Source: GWE2-51-13 sp942492825 (lineage in GTDB: Bacteria; Bacillota_I; Bacilli_A; Erysipelotrichales; Erysipelotrichaceae). From it: 64,000 nucleotides of DNA. This document shows, in pieces, positions 1 to 6,665 of the stretch. A program made the translations under genes and the position numbers. The stretch lies in the NCBI GenBank assembly GCA_942492825.1, contig OW818635.1, positions 620,001 to 684,000 on the forward strand, read 5' to 3'. Positions within the stretch are counted from its first letter, which is position 1, and every line of letters begins with the position of its first letter. The notes under the pieces are model-generated. The model saw only the letters and a program-made list of their open reading frames with translations. It was not told where the DNA came from and did not search any database.

Positions 1-380
1 TTGATGACGCCGCAGTTCTTTAACGCGATACGATGTTGTTTCGCATAGAAACGGATTTCATCGATGTTGAAGATTTTTTCTTTGGTTTCCTCGTCGATAT
101 CCGTCAGTTCCAAACGCGTGACGGGACGGCCTTTATAGACGTGTTCCGCGACGATTTCGGCCGCATCCGCCGGGGTGACATGGCAATAGAAGACGCGGTC
201 GGGATGAATGGCCACGATCGGTCCTTTTTGACAGAGACCGAAACAACCGGTTTTGATGACTTTGACTTCTTTTTCCAGATTCAGCTTGGCGAGTTCGACG
301 TTAAGTTGTGAAACGACTTGCGCCGACAAGGAGGAGGTACAACCCGTCCCCGCACAAACCAGTATGTGCATTCTTTCCAT
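1..380 (-). CDS. NADH-linked hydrogenase/oxidoreductase subunit, NuoF/HydB (HndC) type, 3' part outside window
   Basis: Only the first ~126 codons are present; the gene runs off the left edge. The visible part is the N-terminal thioredoxin-like [2Fe-2S] domain that precedes the flavin module in HydB/HndC proteins, with cysteines in VCAGTGCTSS (about residues 9-13) and TGCFGLCQKGP (about residues 45-50). In the family this subunit carries FMN and [4Fe-4S] clusters and binds NAD(P)H, passing electrons to an [FeFe]-hydrogenase. The start at 380 is chosen for a GGAG site about ten bases upstream; a second ATG at 371 is less likely. It follows the small [2Fe-2S] gene by 12 bases and is the last visible gene of the block. 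The catalytic subunit should lie beyond the edge, which is inference. Confidence 0.85.
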   Translation of the reverse strand, partial: MERMHILVCAGTGCTSSLSAQVVSQLNVELAKLNLEKEVKVIKTGCFGLCQKGPIVAIHPDRVFYCHVTPADAAEIVAEHVYKGRPVTRLELTDIDEETKEKIFNIDEIRFYAKQHRIALKNCGVI

Positions 381-392
381 AGAGTTGCTCCT

Positions 393-746
393 TTATTGCA
401 AGGAATAGGCTTCCAACAGGATGCCGTTCTTGACATGACTTTCCAAAATTTCGACCGCCTTCTTGGCGTCGACATGGATATACGTGGTTTTCTTCCCGTC
501 TTTGTCGATGACTTCGACGATCGGTTCATAGGTGCACATCCCGATGCATCCCGTTTGCGTGACGGTGCAATCGTAATGATTGGCTGCGCAAGCTTCGACC
601 ATGGCATTTAAGACCGGTCGTGCTCCCGCGGCGATCCCACAGGTCGCCATACCGACCAAAACGCGGTAGTTGGCTTCCCCTTCACGCATGCTGACTCGTT
701 TCTTCGCTTCGTCCCTTAATTTTTGTAGATCCGCTAATGACTTCAT
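393..746 (-). CDS. Small thioredoxin-like [2Fe-2S] ferredoxin protein, HndB type
   Basis: A 117-aa protein with a thioredoxin-like [2Fe-2S] fold: one cysteine in ATCGIAAGARP (about residue 36) and the later group C-x9-C-x3-C around TGCIGMC (residues 59-73). It resembles the HndB subunit of NADP-reducing hydrogenases, which relays electrons between the flavoprotein and the other subunits. Its ATG overlaps the stop of the GHKL ATPase gene upstream in an ATGA arrangement, and nuoF/hydB follows after 12 bases, so it is certainly in the same transcript. Whether it transfers electrons or only assists assembly cannot be told from sequence. Confidence 0.85.
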   Translation of the reverse strand: MKSLADLQKLRDEAKKRVSMREGEANYRVLVGMATCGIAAGARPVLNAMVEACAANHYDCTVTQTGCIGMCTYEPIVEVIDKDGKKTTYIHVDAKKAVEILESHVKNGILLEAYSLQ

Positions 747-1306
747 TCGCTCTTTCCTCCTTGTTGCAGCGTTTTTATGTGTTCTCGGACATAGTCTTGG
801 ATGAAGAGCAGGATTTCCGGCTCATCGATCGCGACATCATCGCCCAAGGTCGCTTGTATTTCTTCGCTATCCAATCGAAAGCTTTGCTTCTCATAGGTAT
901 AATCCAGACGGAATCGCATCTTCGGGTTGGCTTGCAGGATCATCGCGACCGTCGATCCCAAATCGCCCAACGGCGGACGATCGATGTGGGAATACTTCAT
1001 CGAAGCGCTGATCTTTGTTCCTTGATTTACTGTAGAACTCAAGGTAAATTCACCTTGGCATTGGGTGGTCGTTCCTTCAAACAGCGGAATTCCTAAACCG
1101 ATTTTACGGGTCGTCCGCGATGTGTAGAACGGATCGCGCGCTTTCTTAAGCGTCGCTTCGTCCATCCCGCATCCGTCATCAGAAAGTTCAACTTCAAAGT
1201 TATCGTTTTGCGGATCTTCAAGAACTCGAAGGTCCAAGGTCTTTGCATTCGCTCGGATCGAATTGTGCGCCAGATCCAGGATATGCATCGCGAAATCTTG
1301 CATCAT
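743..1306 (-). CDS. GHKL-type ATP-binding protein (histidine-kinase-like, no HisKA domain)
   Basis: About 187 aa, mainly a histidine-kinase-type ATPase fold: N box LDLAHNSIRANAK near the start, G1 box DDGCGMDE, and a G2-like KIGLGIPLF. No dimerisation/phosphoacceptor helix and no membrane segment are visible, so it is not a complete sensor kinase; it resembles the stand-alone ATPases found beside bifurcating hydrogenase genes. The start is set at ATG 1304-1306, which overlaps the TGA of the PHP gene (ATGA) and has GGAGG about eight bases before it; an upstream in-frame start at 1345 would lie inside the PHP gene. The C-terminal ~80 residues are less conserved and unidentified. A role in phosphorylating or switching a partner protein is inference. 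Confidence 0.8.
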   Translation of the reverse strand: MMQDFAMHILDLAHNSIRANAKTLDLRVLEDPQNDNFEVELSDDGCGMDEATLKKARDPFYTSRTTRKIGLGIPLFEGTTTQCQGEFTLSSTVNQGTKISASMKYSHIDRPPLGDLGSTVAMILQANPKMRFRLDYTYEKQSFRLDSEEIQATLGDDVAIDEPEILLFIQDYVREHIKTLQQGGKSE

Positions 1307-1998
1307 TCCCGTTTCCTCCACAAAGTCTCCCAATCGTCCAACCAATCCGTTTCGTCCGTATCGCGTAGATCAATCAAGCAATGGGCATCGGAATTCAGGA
1401 AAAACGGGACATTTGATAACCATGGAAATTTCTCGATCAATTCTTGTTTCTGATTGATTTCCGTTACCTCAATCCCATCGATCGCCAAGCTTTTCGGAAT
1501 AAATGCCAATTGATGAATGATTCCGTTGGATCGTCCGAGCACATGGGCCAGTACGGCTTTTCCATGACATGCATGGATCTTAGTTACGCATTGGTTCAAA
1601 CTTGCGTTGAGAGATCGAATCAAACTGCCGGAGTGTTGTTTGATCAAGGTGTCGTCATGATCGACGATCCATTGATTTCCGAAGAGATCGATTCGATTGG
1701 GGGCAGGATCACTGACTTCGCATAGCCATTCATCCATTTTTAGGATATCTTCGACGGTTTCGAAATATCCCAAGACATGGACTTCTTCCAGTGTCTGCAA
1801 CTCGACGCCAAATCCATAGTTTAAACCGAATTTATTGGCGGCTTGCTTTAGCGCGACTTGATTGGCGACGCTGTTGTGATCGCACACGGCGATCCGTGTC
1901 AATCCGTTGAGAAGTGCCATCCGTACGATGTTGGTCGGAAGCATGTCGTCATCGGCGCACGGAGACAACGCGGAGTGGATATGCAGATCTTCCTTCAT
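1303..1998 (-). CDS. PHP-domain metal-dependent phosphoesterase
   Basis: A 231-aa PHP-fold protein. The first metal motif DLHIHSALSPCADDD sits at residues 4-18, followed by CDHNSV (about 39), HVLGR (about 153) and LNSDAHCL (about 203), matching the His/Asp ligands of the PHP superfamily. Family members hydrolyse phosphate esters or nucleotides with a di- or trinuclear metal centre; the substrate here is unknown. It is translationally coupled to the GHKL ATPase downstream and begins one base after the DRTGG gene ends. PHP proteins are recurrent companions of [FeFe]-hydrogenase regulatory clusters, so a role in signalling or cofactor-related chemistry is plausible but unproved. Confidence 0.85.
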   Translation of the reverse strand: MKEDLHIHSALSPCADDDMLPTNIVRMALLNGLTRIAVCDHNSVANQVALKQAANKFGLNYGFGVELQTLEEVHVLGYFETVEDILKMDEWLCEVSDPAPNRIDLFGNQWIVDHDDTLIKQHSGSLIRSLNASLNQCVTKIHACHGKAVLAHVLGRSNGIIHQLAFIPKSLAIDGIEVTEINQKQELIEKFPWLSNVPFFLNSDAHCLIDLRDTDETDWLDDWETLWRKRE

Positions 1999-1999
1999 C

Positions 2000-2326
2000 T
2001 TACAGACCGTAACCGGCTAAAATCTTGACGCAATCGGCGCTGCTTTGCGGCGCTTTGATCAAGCAGACTCCTTCGGTATTCGCAAGTTCGATCGTTTCTT
2101 GTTCGATATCGACGTCATGCGCGATCACGATGCCGGCTAAATCGCGTAAGGACGCGACCGCAACGATGTTGGCATGGGCTTGAACGGTGATCCAGAGACT
2201 CCCGACGGGAGCGTGTCCCATGACCCAACTTAACAAATCTCCGGTAAAGATCCCTTCGACTGCGTGATCGTCGGACTTCGTCAGGATTTCCCAACCGCTT
2301 CTTGAACAAATTTCGGTAATGTTCAT
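2000..2326 (-). CDS. DRTGG-domain protein
   Basis: A 108-aa protein consisting essentially of one DRTGG-like domain, the small alpha/beta domain also found in HPr-kinase-related and phosphotransacetylase-related proteins. Visible features are the glycine-rich GIFTGDLLSWVMGHAPVGS stretch and a C-terminal half ending in VKILAGYGL. It carries no kinase P-loop, so it probably binds a ligand or a partner. Its ATG overlaps the end of the H-cluster protein gene (ATGA). It is the second DRTGG protein in this operon; the two differ in sequence, which suggests separate partners rather than a recent duplication. Confidence 0.75.
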   Translation of the reverse strand: MNITEICSRSGWEILTKSDDHAVEGIFTGDLLSWVMGHAPVGSLWITVQAHANIVAVASLRDLAGIVIAHDVDIEQETIELANTEGVCLIKAPQSSADCVKILAGYGL

Positions 2327-3504
2327 ACGTTTTCCTCACTGTTACGGATACGGCAATGCGCTAAGGTCGATCGTCCGGCGACGATTTCTTCGGCCATGCG
2401 ACGGCACGACGCAAATCCGCAGGCACCGCAATCATAGCCCGGCAGCTGTTCGAGCTGGGCGTTGACACGGGCATATTCAAGCAATCGTTCTTGGATGGAT
2501 TTACGTTCGTTGACCTCATCCAGCGAATCTTCGCTCGCTTCGAAGATGACATCAGCGTTGGTTCCATTGACGGACTTGAGATGCGCCGCGATGTGTTGGG
2601 TGGCTTCGAAAGGATTTCCCCAAAGAAGGTTTCCACCGACGCAGCCATTGATGCAATTGGATAGATGCAAGTAATGTTTTCCTTTGAGTTGTCCGAACTC
2701 CGCCAAATCTAAAGCGAGCTGTACTTTCTCCAAGCCATCCGCAAACAACACTTTCGACTCCATGCCTTTGTGGGCGAAATGGGTCAAACTAGTATAGCGT
2801 AAACCGTCGGGGGAAGGATTGACGGTTTCACGGTGTTTCCCAAGTTCTTTACTGATCCGCGGAAATAAGTCCACGATCGACAAGGCATGGTCGATCGAAC
2901 TATCGGTATTCCCGTATGGATAACGTGTCGCCGGAAGTTTGGCGATGCACTCGCAGAGCTGGAAGATCCCGACGGATTTATCCAATTTCGAAGTTTCGTT
3001 ACGAATTTTCCGTGCCGCCATTTCGGAGGAACGGTATTGCGGGATCATATTGTCCAGCAACATAGGGTATTTGACCTCGATCAGCCGGTTGATGACCGGG
3101 CAGAACGAAGAGATAAGATAAGCATCGGCTTGATGATCGATTTCACGTCGGATTTCCTGAACGATTGCGCCGTCATAGGGTGAAAGGTCGACTACTTCGT
3201 CGAAACCTAAGCTCTTGATGGCTCCGAAGAGTTCTTCGATCTGTTCCGGCGTCGCGGCGGAGGCGATCAAGGAGGAAGGAACCAAGGCAATCTTGACATC
3301 GTAATGTTCCATGTCGGCCAAGGTACTTCCCTTCGCCAACAACCCTTGGTTCACGCAGGTATCCACGCATTTTCCGCAATTGATACAACGGGATTTGTTG
3401 ATCTTGACTCGTTCGTCTTTTATGGATATGGCTTCCACCGGGCAAACACGCAAACATTTCAGACATTTCTGACAGCGGGCTAAGGTATAGGTTACGACGC
3501 TCAT
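2323..3504 (-). CDS. Divergent [FeFe]-hydrogenase-like iron-sulfur protein (HsfB/sensory type)
   Basis: A 393-aa protein with three parts. Residues 1-60 hold two [4Fe-4S] ferredoxin motifs (CQKCLKCLRVCP, CINCGKCVDTC). Residues ~65-320 form a reduced H-cluster domain: SSFCP in place of the usual TSCCP, a single-cysteine FQLCECIAK in the second motif, and NCINGCVGG in the third, so all four expected cluster-ligand cysteines survive. Residues ~350-385 form an extra Fe-S domain (DCGACGFASC ... C). In catalytic enzymes the cysteine before the ligand in TSCCP is the proton relay; here it is phenylalanine, which fits sensory or ancillary proteins rather than a turnover enzyme. Coupled by overlap to the GHKL gene upstream and the DRTGG gene downstream. 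Function as redox sensor is inference. Confidence 0.8.
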   Translation of the reverse strand: MSVVTYTLARCQKCLKCLRVCPVEAISIKDERVKINKSRCINCGKCVDTCVNQGLLAKGSTLADMEHYDVKIALVPSSLIASAATPEQIEELFGAIKSLGFDEVVDLSPYDGAIVQEIRREIDHQADAYLISSFCPVINRLIEVKYPMLLDNMIPQYRSSEMAARKIRNETSKLDKSVGIFQLCECIAKLPATRYPYGNTDSSIDHALSIVDLFPRISKELGKHRETVNPSPDGLRYTSLTHFAHKGMESKVLFADGLEKVQLALDLAEFGQLKGKHYLHLSNCINGCVGGNLLWGNPFEATQHIAAHLKSVNGTNADVIFEASEDSLDEVNERKSIQERLLEYARVNAQLEQLPGYDCGACGFASCRRMAEEIVAGRSTLAHCRIRNSEENV

Positions 3505-3917
3505 TCATTCACCTTGAAAGCGATATGCAGGGTGGTACCGCTTTGCGTTGAGTTCAGTTCGAAACGATCCGCCATGCGTTGGATATTGGTCAGTCCCATC
3601 CCGGCCCCGAAACCGAATTCGCGGGCTTTTTCGTTGGCTGTCGACCATCCGGGCGTCATCGCTTTTTCCAGATCCGGAATGCCCGGACCGATATCTTTAA
3701 ATGTTAAATCCAAACCGGTTTCATCGAAACAAAGTTTTATTTCTCCTCCGTAAGAGTGGATGATCATGTTGATCTCCGCTTCATAACAGGCGACGGCGAT
3801 ACGACGCAACAAGTTGGGATCCAATCCAATCTGTTTCAGAAACGATTTGATCTGGCTGGATACTTTTCCGGCATTGGCGTAATCTTCGCGGCCGATGAAA
3901 AACGATTGCTCGATCAT
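3501..3917 (-). CDS. Anti-sigma-factor-like GHKL ATPase (RsbW/RsbT type)
   Basis: A 138-aa ATPase of the serine-protein-kinase/anti-sigma family. N box AVACYEAEINMIIHSYGG lies near residues 42-58, G1 box DIGPGIPD near 95, G2 box GFGAGMGLTNIQRM near 120. Family members phosphorylate an STAS-type antagonist and so release or capture a sigma factor or other target. No STAS antagonist or PP2C phosphatase lies in the visible operon, so the partner is unknown; the DRTGG proteins on either side are candidates only by position. ATGA overlaps join it to both neighbours. Confidence 0.85.
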   Translation of the reverse strand: MIEQSFFIGREDYANAGKVSSQIKSFLKQIGLDPNLLRRIAVACYEAEINMIIHSYGGEIKLCFDETGLDLTFKDIGPGIPDLEKAMTPGWSTANEKAREFGFGAGMGLTNIQRMADRFELNSTQSGTTLHIAFKVNE

Positions 3918-4279
3918 GGGTGATGGGCCGAACGCAACCCCAATTCGTAGAGAATCCCGCAGGTTTCATACATGGTTTTCGCCGTGCAGAACACGTTGAT
4001 TTCCATTTCGCGGGCAAGTTTCAAATCCTCGGGATGTAGATGCTTGTCGCGGACATAGATGATCGTATCGATGTCCAACATTTCAGCCGTACGCAAGGAC
4101 TGCGCGTTTTGCAGGCCGGTCACCAACAAGGTTTTCTTACAGTCGGAGTTGACCATCGCCAACGCGTCGCTCATAAGATCGGCTGCGAAAACACATTCGT
4201 ATTCGCGGTTTAAGACACGCGGATGGCCGACGATCAATGATTTCGCGTCAAGCGCTTGGATGAGCGGTTGCAGTTCCAT
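3914..4279 (-). CDS. DRTGG-domain protein
   Basis: A 121-aa single-domain protein resembling the DRTGG fold: an N-terminal VGHPRVLNREYECVFAADLMSDAL segment followed by an alternating strand/helix half (TLLVTGLQNAQSL, IIYVRDKHL). Similar short proteins occur between nuoE-type and anti-sigma-type genes in clostridial hydrogenase operons. The ATG is one base after the stop of the 24-kDa subunit gene and its stop overlaps the next start. No catalytic motif is visible; a ligand-sensing or partner-binding role is inferred from the family and neighbours. Confidence 0.7.
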   Translation of the reverse strand: MELQPLIQALDAKSLIVGHPRVLNREYECVFAADLMSDALAMVNSDCKKTLLVTGLQNAQSLRTAEMLDIDTIIYVRDKHLHPEDLKLAREMEINVFCTAKTMYETCGILYELGLRSAHHP

Positions 4280-4280
4280 C

Positions 4281-4775
4281 TTAGTTTAACGCGGTGTTTT
4301 CCGTCTTGCAGGCACGGATCATGTCTTCGAGTTTCGGACTCTTGACGGCGTTACCGATAACTGTGCCGTCGATGACGCATACCGGAGCCAACCCGCAGGC
4401 GCCTAAGCAACGTGTCGCATCCAACGAAAACATCCCGTCGGGACTGGTTCCGTTGACCGGTGAGCCGGTAAGTTCTTTGATGCGGTCAAGCAGGTCTTGC
4501 GAACCTTTGACGTAGCAGGCGGTTCCCATGCAGACGTTGACGACATGTTTGCCTTTGGGTTCGGTGGTAAACTGCGCATAGAACGTCACGACGCCATAGA
4601 CTTCGGCGACCGAAGATCCGGTCGCTTCGCTGATCTTCTGCATCGCTTCCATCGGGATGTACCCCAATTCATGTTGGACATCATGCAACATCAGTTTGAC
4701 CGGTCCGGGACGGTCGGCGTGGCGTGCCACGATCGATTCGATGATTTCGATTGCTTTCCCATTTAACTTTTCCAT
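4281..4775 (-). CDS. NADH dehydrogenase/hydrogenase 24-kDa [2Fe-2S] subunit (NuoE/HydC/HndA type)
   Basis: A 164-aa thioredoxin-like ferredoxin. The N-terminal helices (LMLHDVQHELGYIP) and EVYGVVTFYAQF segment are typical of NuoE, and the [2Fe-2S] cysteines are visible in NVCMGTACYVKG (residues ~82-87) and ATRCLGACGLAP (~122-126). It normally pairs with the NuoF-type flavoprotein to exchange electrons with NAD(P)H in bifurcating hydrogenases. It opens the hydrogenase block, three bases after the permease gene stop, with an AAGGAG site lying inside the end of that gene; co-transcription with the permease is therefore very likely. Confidence 0.9.
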   Translation of the reverse strand: MEKLNGKAIEIIESIVARHADRPGPVKLMLHDVQHELGYIPMEAMQKISEATGSSVAEVYGVVTFYAQFTTEPKGKHVVNVCMGTACYVKGSQDLLDRIKELTGSPVNGTSPDGMFSLDATRCLGACGLAPVCVIDGTVIGNAVKSPKLEDMIRACKTENTALN

Positions 4776-4778
4776 ACT

Positions 4779-5522
4779 CTAGTCTCCTTTTTTATCGGTT
4801 ACGACCCGATTTGCGGCCGCGATACCCTGATGAAACAACACATCGATCAGTAAGGATAGAAGGATCATCCAGATCGTCCAGGCGAAGATTTCCGCCATGT
4901 CGAGTTGGACTTTCCCAAGGTAAAGTTGATGTCCGATTCCGCTTTGGACCTGTCCGAGGATTTCCGCCATGACGCCGACTTTCAGTCCAAGCGACAAAGC
5001 ACCTTTGGCCCCTTCACGCAACGACGGACCCAACATCGGAAGGGTCACTTTGAAGAGTCGGTTGAAGAAGGTTTCGGGATAGAGTTTGGCGACGTCCGCC
5101 AACTCGGGATTAAACCCCAAGATCCCTCCATAGACGCTGCGATACAGTACGGGATAGAGAATGAAGAAGACGATGATCGTGACACTGCCTTCCGATCCCA
5201 ACCAGATCAAAGCCAGAAACATATAGGTGATGTTGGGGATGGTGTTGGCGAGGACGACCAGAGGTTCAAACGAGAGACGGAATTTTCGATTGTTGGCGCT
5301 TGCGATGCCGGTGATCAAGGCTACCAGAAACGCGATTGTAAATCCGAAGACGACACGCAATAAGGTCGCCAGGAGGTTTTGATAGAGCGATGGATCACTC
5401 AGATGGGCGATCATTCGCGATAGGACGGAAAGGACGGACGGTAACAGGATGTCGTTGGCGATAACCATCGAACCCAGTTGCCAGAGTATCAGGATGAGGA
5501 TCCAACTGACGAGTCGTCGCAC
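4779..5522 (-). CDS. ABC transporter permease, NitT/TauT (SsuC/TauC) family
   Basis: About 247 aa with roughly six membrane helices, beginning with a hydrophobic WILILILWQLGS segment; the cytoplasmic ATPase-contact loop is near ELADVAKLYPETFFNRLFKVTLP. Family members import small anions, sulfonates or vitamin precursors. I place the start at GTG 5520-5522, with an AAAGGGA site about eight bases upstream. The longer reading frame from 5648 would run through the promoter, and its internal ATG at 5577-5579 coincides with the end of the -10 box, so neither can be the start of the main transcript. No ABC ATPase is encoded next to it in the window. Substrate unknown. Confidence 0.85.
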   Translation of the reverse strand: MRRLVSWILILILWQLGSMVIANDILLPSVLSVLSRMIAHLSDPSLYQNLLATLLRVVFGFTIAFLVALITGIASANNRKFRLSFEPLVVLANTIPNITYMFLALIWLGSEGSVTIIVFFILYPVLYRSVYGGILGFNPELADVAKLYPETFFNRLFKVTLPMLGPSLREGAKGALSLGLKVGVMAEILGQVQSGIGHQLYLGKVQLDMAEIFAWTIWMILLSLLIDVLFHQGIAAANRVVTDKKGD

Positions 5523-5557
5523 GGTCTTGTCCCTTTCGTTACGTACAAAAAACAAAA

Positions 5558-5607
5558 GAGTACGCTTACACGTACTCATTATAGCACTCCACTTGCGAAA
5601 TTGTTCA
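5558..5607 (-). promoter_or_regulatory. Promoter plus inverted-repeat operator of the permease (and probably the hydrogenase block)
   Basis: Reading minus strand: -35-like TGAACA at 5602-5607, 18-base spacer, perfect -10 TATAAT at 5578-5583, then directly an inverted repeat with seven-base arms GAGTACG and CGTACTC separated by six bases (5558-5577). The repeat covers the expected transcription start, so a bound protein would block initiation. The same arrangement, including TTGTTCACTAA on plus at 5601-5611, recurs upstream of the binding-protein gene. Confidence 0.8.
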
Positions 5608-5625
5608 CTAATGTTGAAAATTTTT

Positions 5626-6537
5626 TTATTTTTGGATGAAATCTTCAATGTCGGTCAGATTGAACAGATCCATGAAGGCTTGGATTTCTTTCTTGACATC
5701 TTTCGCGTTCACGACTTTCACATTCATCTTCACCCATGCCGCTGCGATGACTTCGCCGGAAGCGATCCCAAGGTTCTTCGCACCGACCGCATCGACGTCC
5801 GCGATGATGGCTTGCGGATCCGCATCGATGGCCGCTACGTATTCTTTGAGGGTCGCAAACCGGTCTTTGACGGCTGCTTTTACGTTCGCATCCGCATCTT
5901 TACGGATAAACAATCCGGCTTGTGGGTAATTGTCCAGTCCGGTTTCGGCTTTCCATGCTTCCTGTAAATCTTCGACGACGGTTAAGGTCAATCCGTTGCT
6001 TTTGGCTTTCAATATCGTCGCGGTTACCGCTGGTTCGGCCATCAATCCAAGATCATATTTCGAGGTCAATAATCCGACTTGCACATCCGCGACCGCATTC
6101 AGGTAAACTTCGTTTCGGACGTTACCGAGCGTGGTTTTGACGGTATCCCAGATCTTTTGCGGAACGGCTGCCTGCCCAAACAATGCGACATCGCCGTCGG
6201 TGGTTACGCTACCCGATCCATTCCCTACCAAATATAAGTTTCCCCATGTTAGCACTCCATAGAGAATATAGTCGCTATTTCCTTTGGACGCCAAGGTTAA
6301 TCCAAGATTGACCGGAGCGACGATGACATCGTAGCTTCCATTTACCAACTCTGCACTGAGTACATCGGTTCCGTCGACGACTTTCACGTCATCCGTACTT
6401 CCCTCTTTCATCAGCGGGATGAGGGCGGTGGCGGGGGCGCCGGCGGGTGTCAATACCCGCAAGTCGACCGGTTCGACTTGCGTACAAGCCGACAGGCCTA
6501 AGATTCCAATCAATAATATCGCTAAGATTTTTTTCAT
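5626..6537 (-). CDS. ABC transporter substrate-binding lipoprotein, NitT/TauT-like
   Basis: About 303 aa. The N-terminus MKKILAILLIGILGLSAC is a lipoprotein signal with lipobox LSAC, so the mature protein is anchored outside the membrane. The body (DLRVLTPAGAPATALIPL, VIVAPVNLGLTLA) follows the type-2 periplasmic-binding fold of NitT/TauT/ThiY-like proteins. The start at 6537 is chosen for GAGGAG seven bases upstream and the signal peptide; the longer frame from 6615 begins in the promoter. It is followed after ~100 bases by the permease under a matching operator. Substrate cannot be inferred. Confidence 0.85.
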   Translation of the reverse strand: MKKILAILLIGILGLSACTQVEPVDLRVLTPAGAPATALIPLMKEGSTDDVKVVDGTDVLSAELVNGSYDVIVAPVNLGLTLASKGNSDYILYGVLTWGNLYLVGNGSGSVTTDGDVALFGQAAVPQKIWDTVKTTLGNVRNEVYLNAVADVQVGLLTSKYDLGLMAEPAVTATILKAKSNGLTLTVVEDLQEAWKAETGLDNYPQAGLFIRKDADANVKAAVKDRFATLKEYVAAIDADPQAIIADVDAVGAKNLGIASGEVIAAAWVKMNVKVVNAKDVKKEIQAFMDLFNLTDIEDFIQK

Positions 6538-6594
6538 CGTTTTTCTCCTCGGCAAGCGTCCTCGATCCTTCTGATAGATTCCAATAAAGAGAAA

Positions 6595-6643
6595 GGGTAC
6601 GTTGACCGTACCCATTATAACACTTTGATTGAGAATTTGTTCA
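6595..6643 (-). promoter_or_regulatory. Promoter plus inverted-repeat operator of the binding-protein gene
   Basis: Minus strand: -35-like TGAACA at 6638-6643, 18-base spacer, TATAAT at 6614-6619, followed immediately by an inverted repeat with arms GGGTACG and CGTACCC and a five-base spacer (6595-6613). Spacing and box sequences match the permease promoter almost exactly, and the arms keep the same GTACG core, so one regulator probably controls both. Confidence 0.8.
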
Positions 6644-6665
6644 CTAACTATCGATATTTCATCAA

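Noticed and set aside
5598..5612. Possible Rex redox-repressor site (TTGTTCAC)
   Set aside because: Only a half-site is present, without the inverted partner; it coincides with the -35 region.
5523..5648. N-terminal extension of the permease (ATG at 5648 or 5579)
   Set aside because: It would start upstream of or on the -10 box of the promoter; GTG 5522 has a proper ribosome site.
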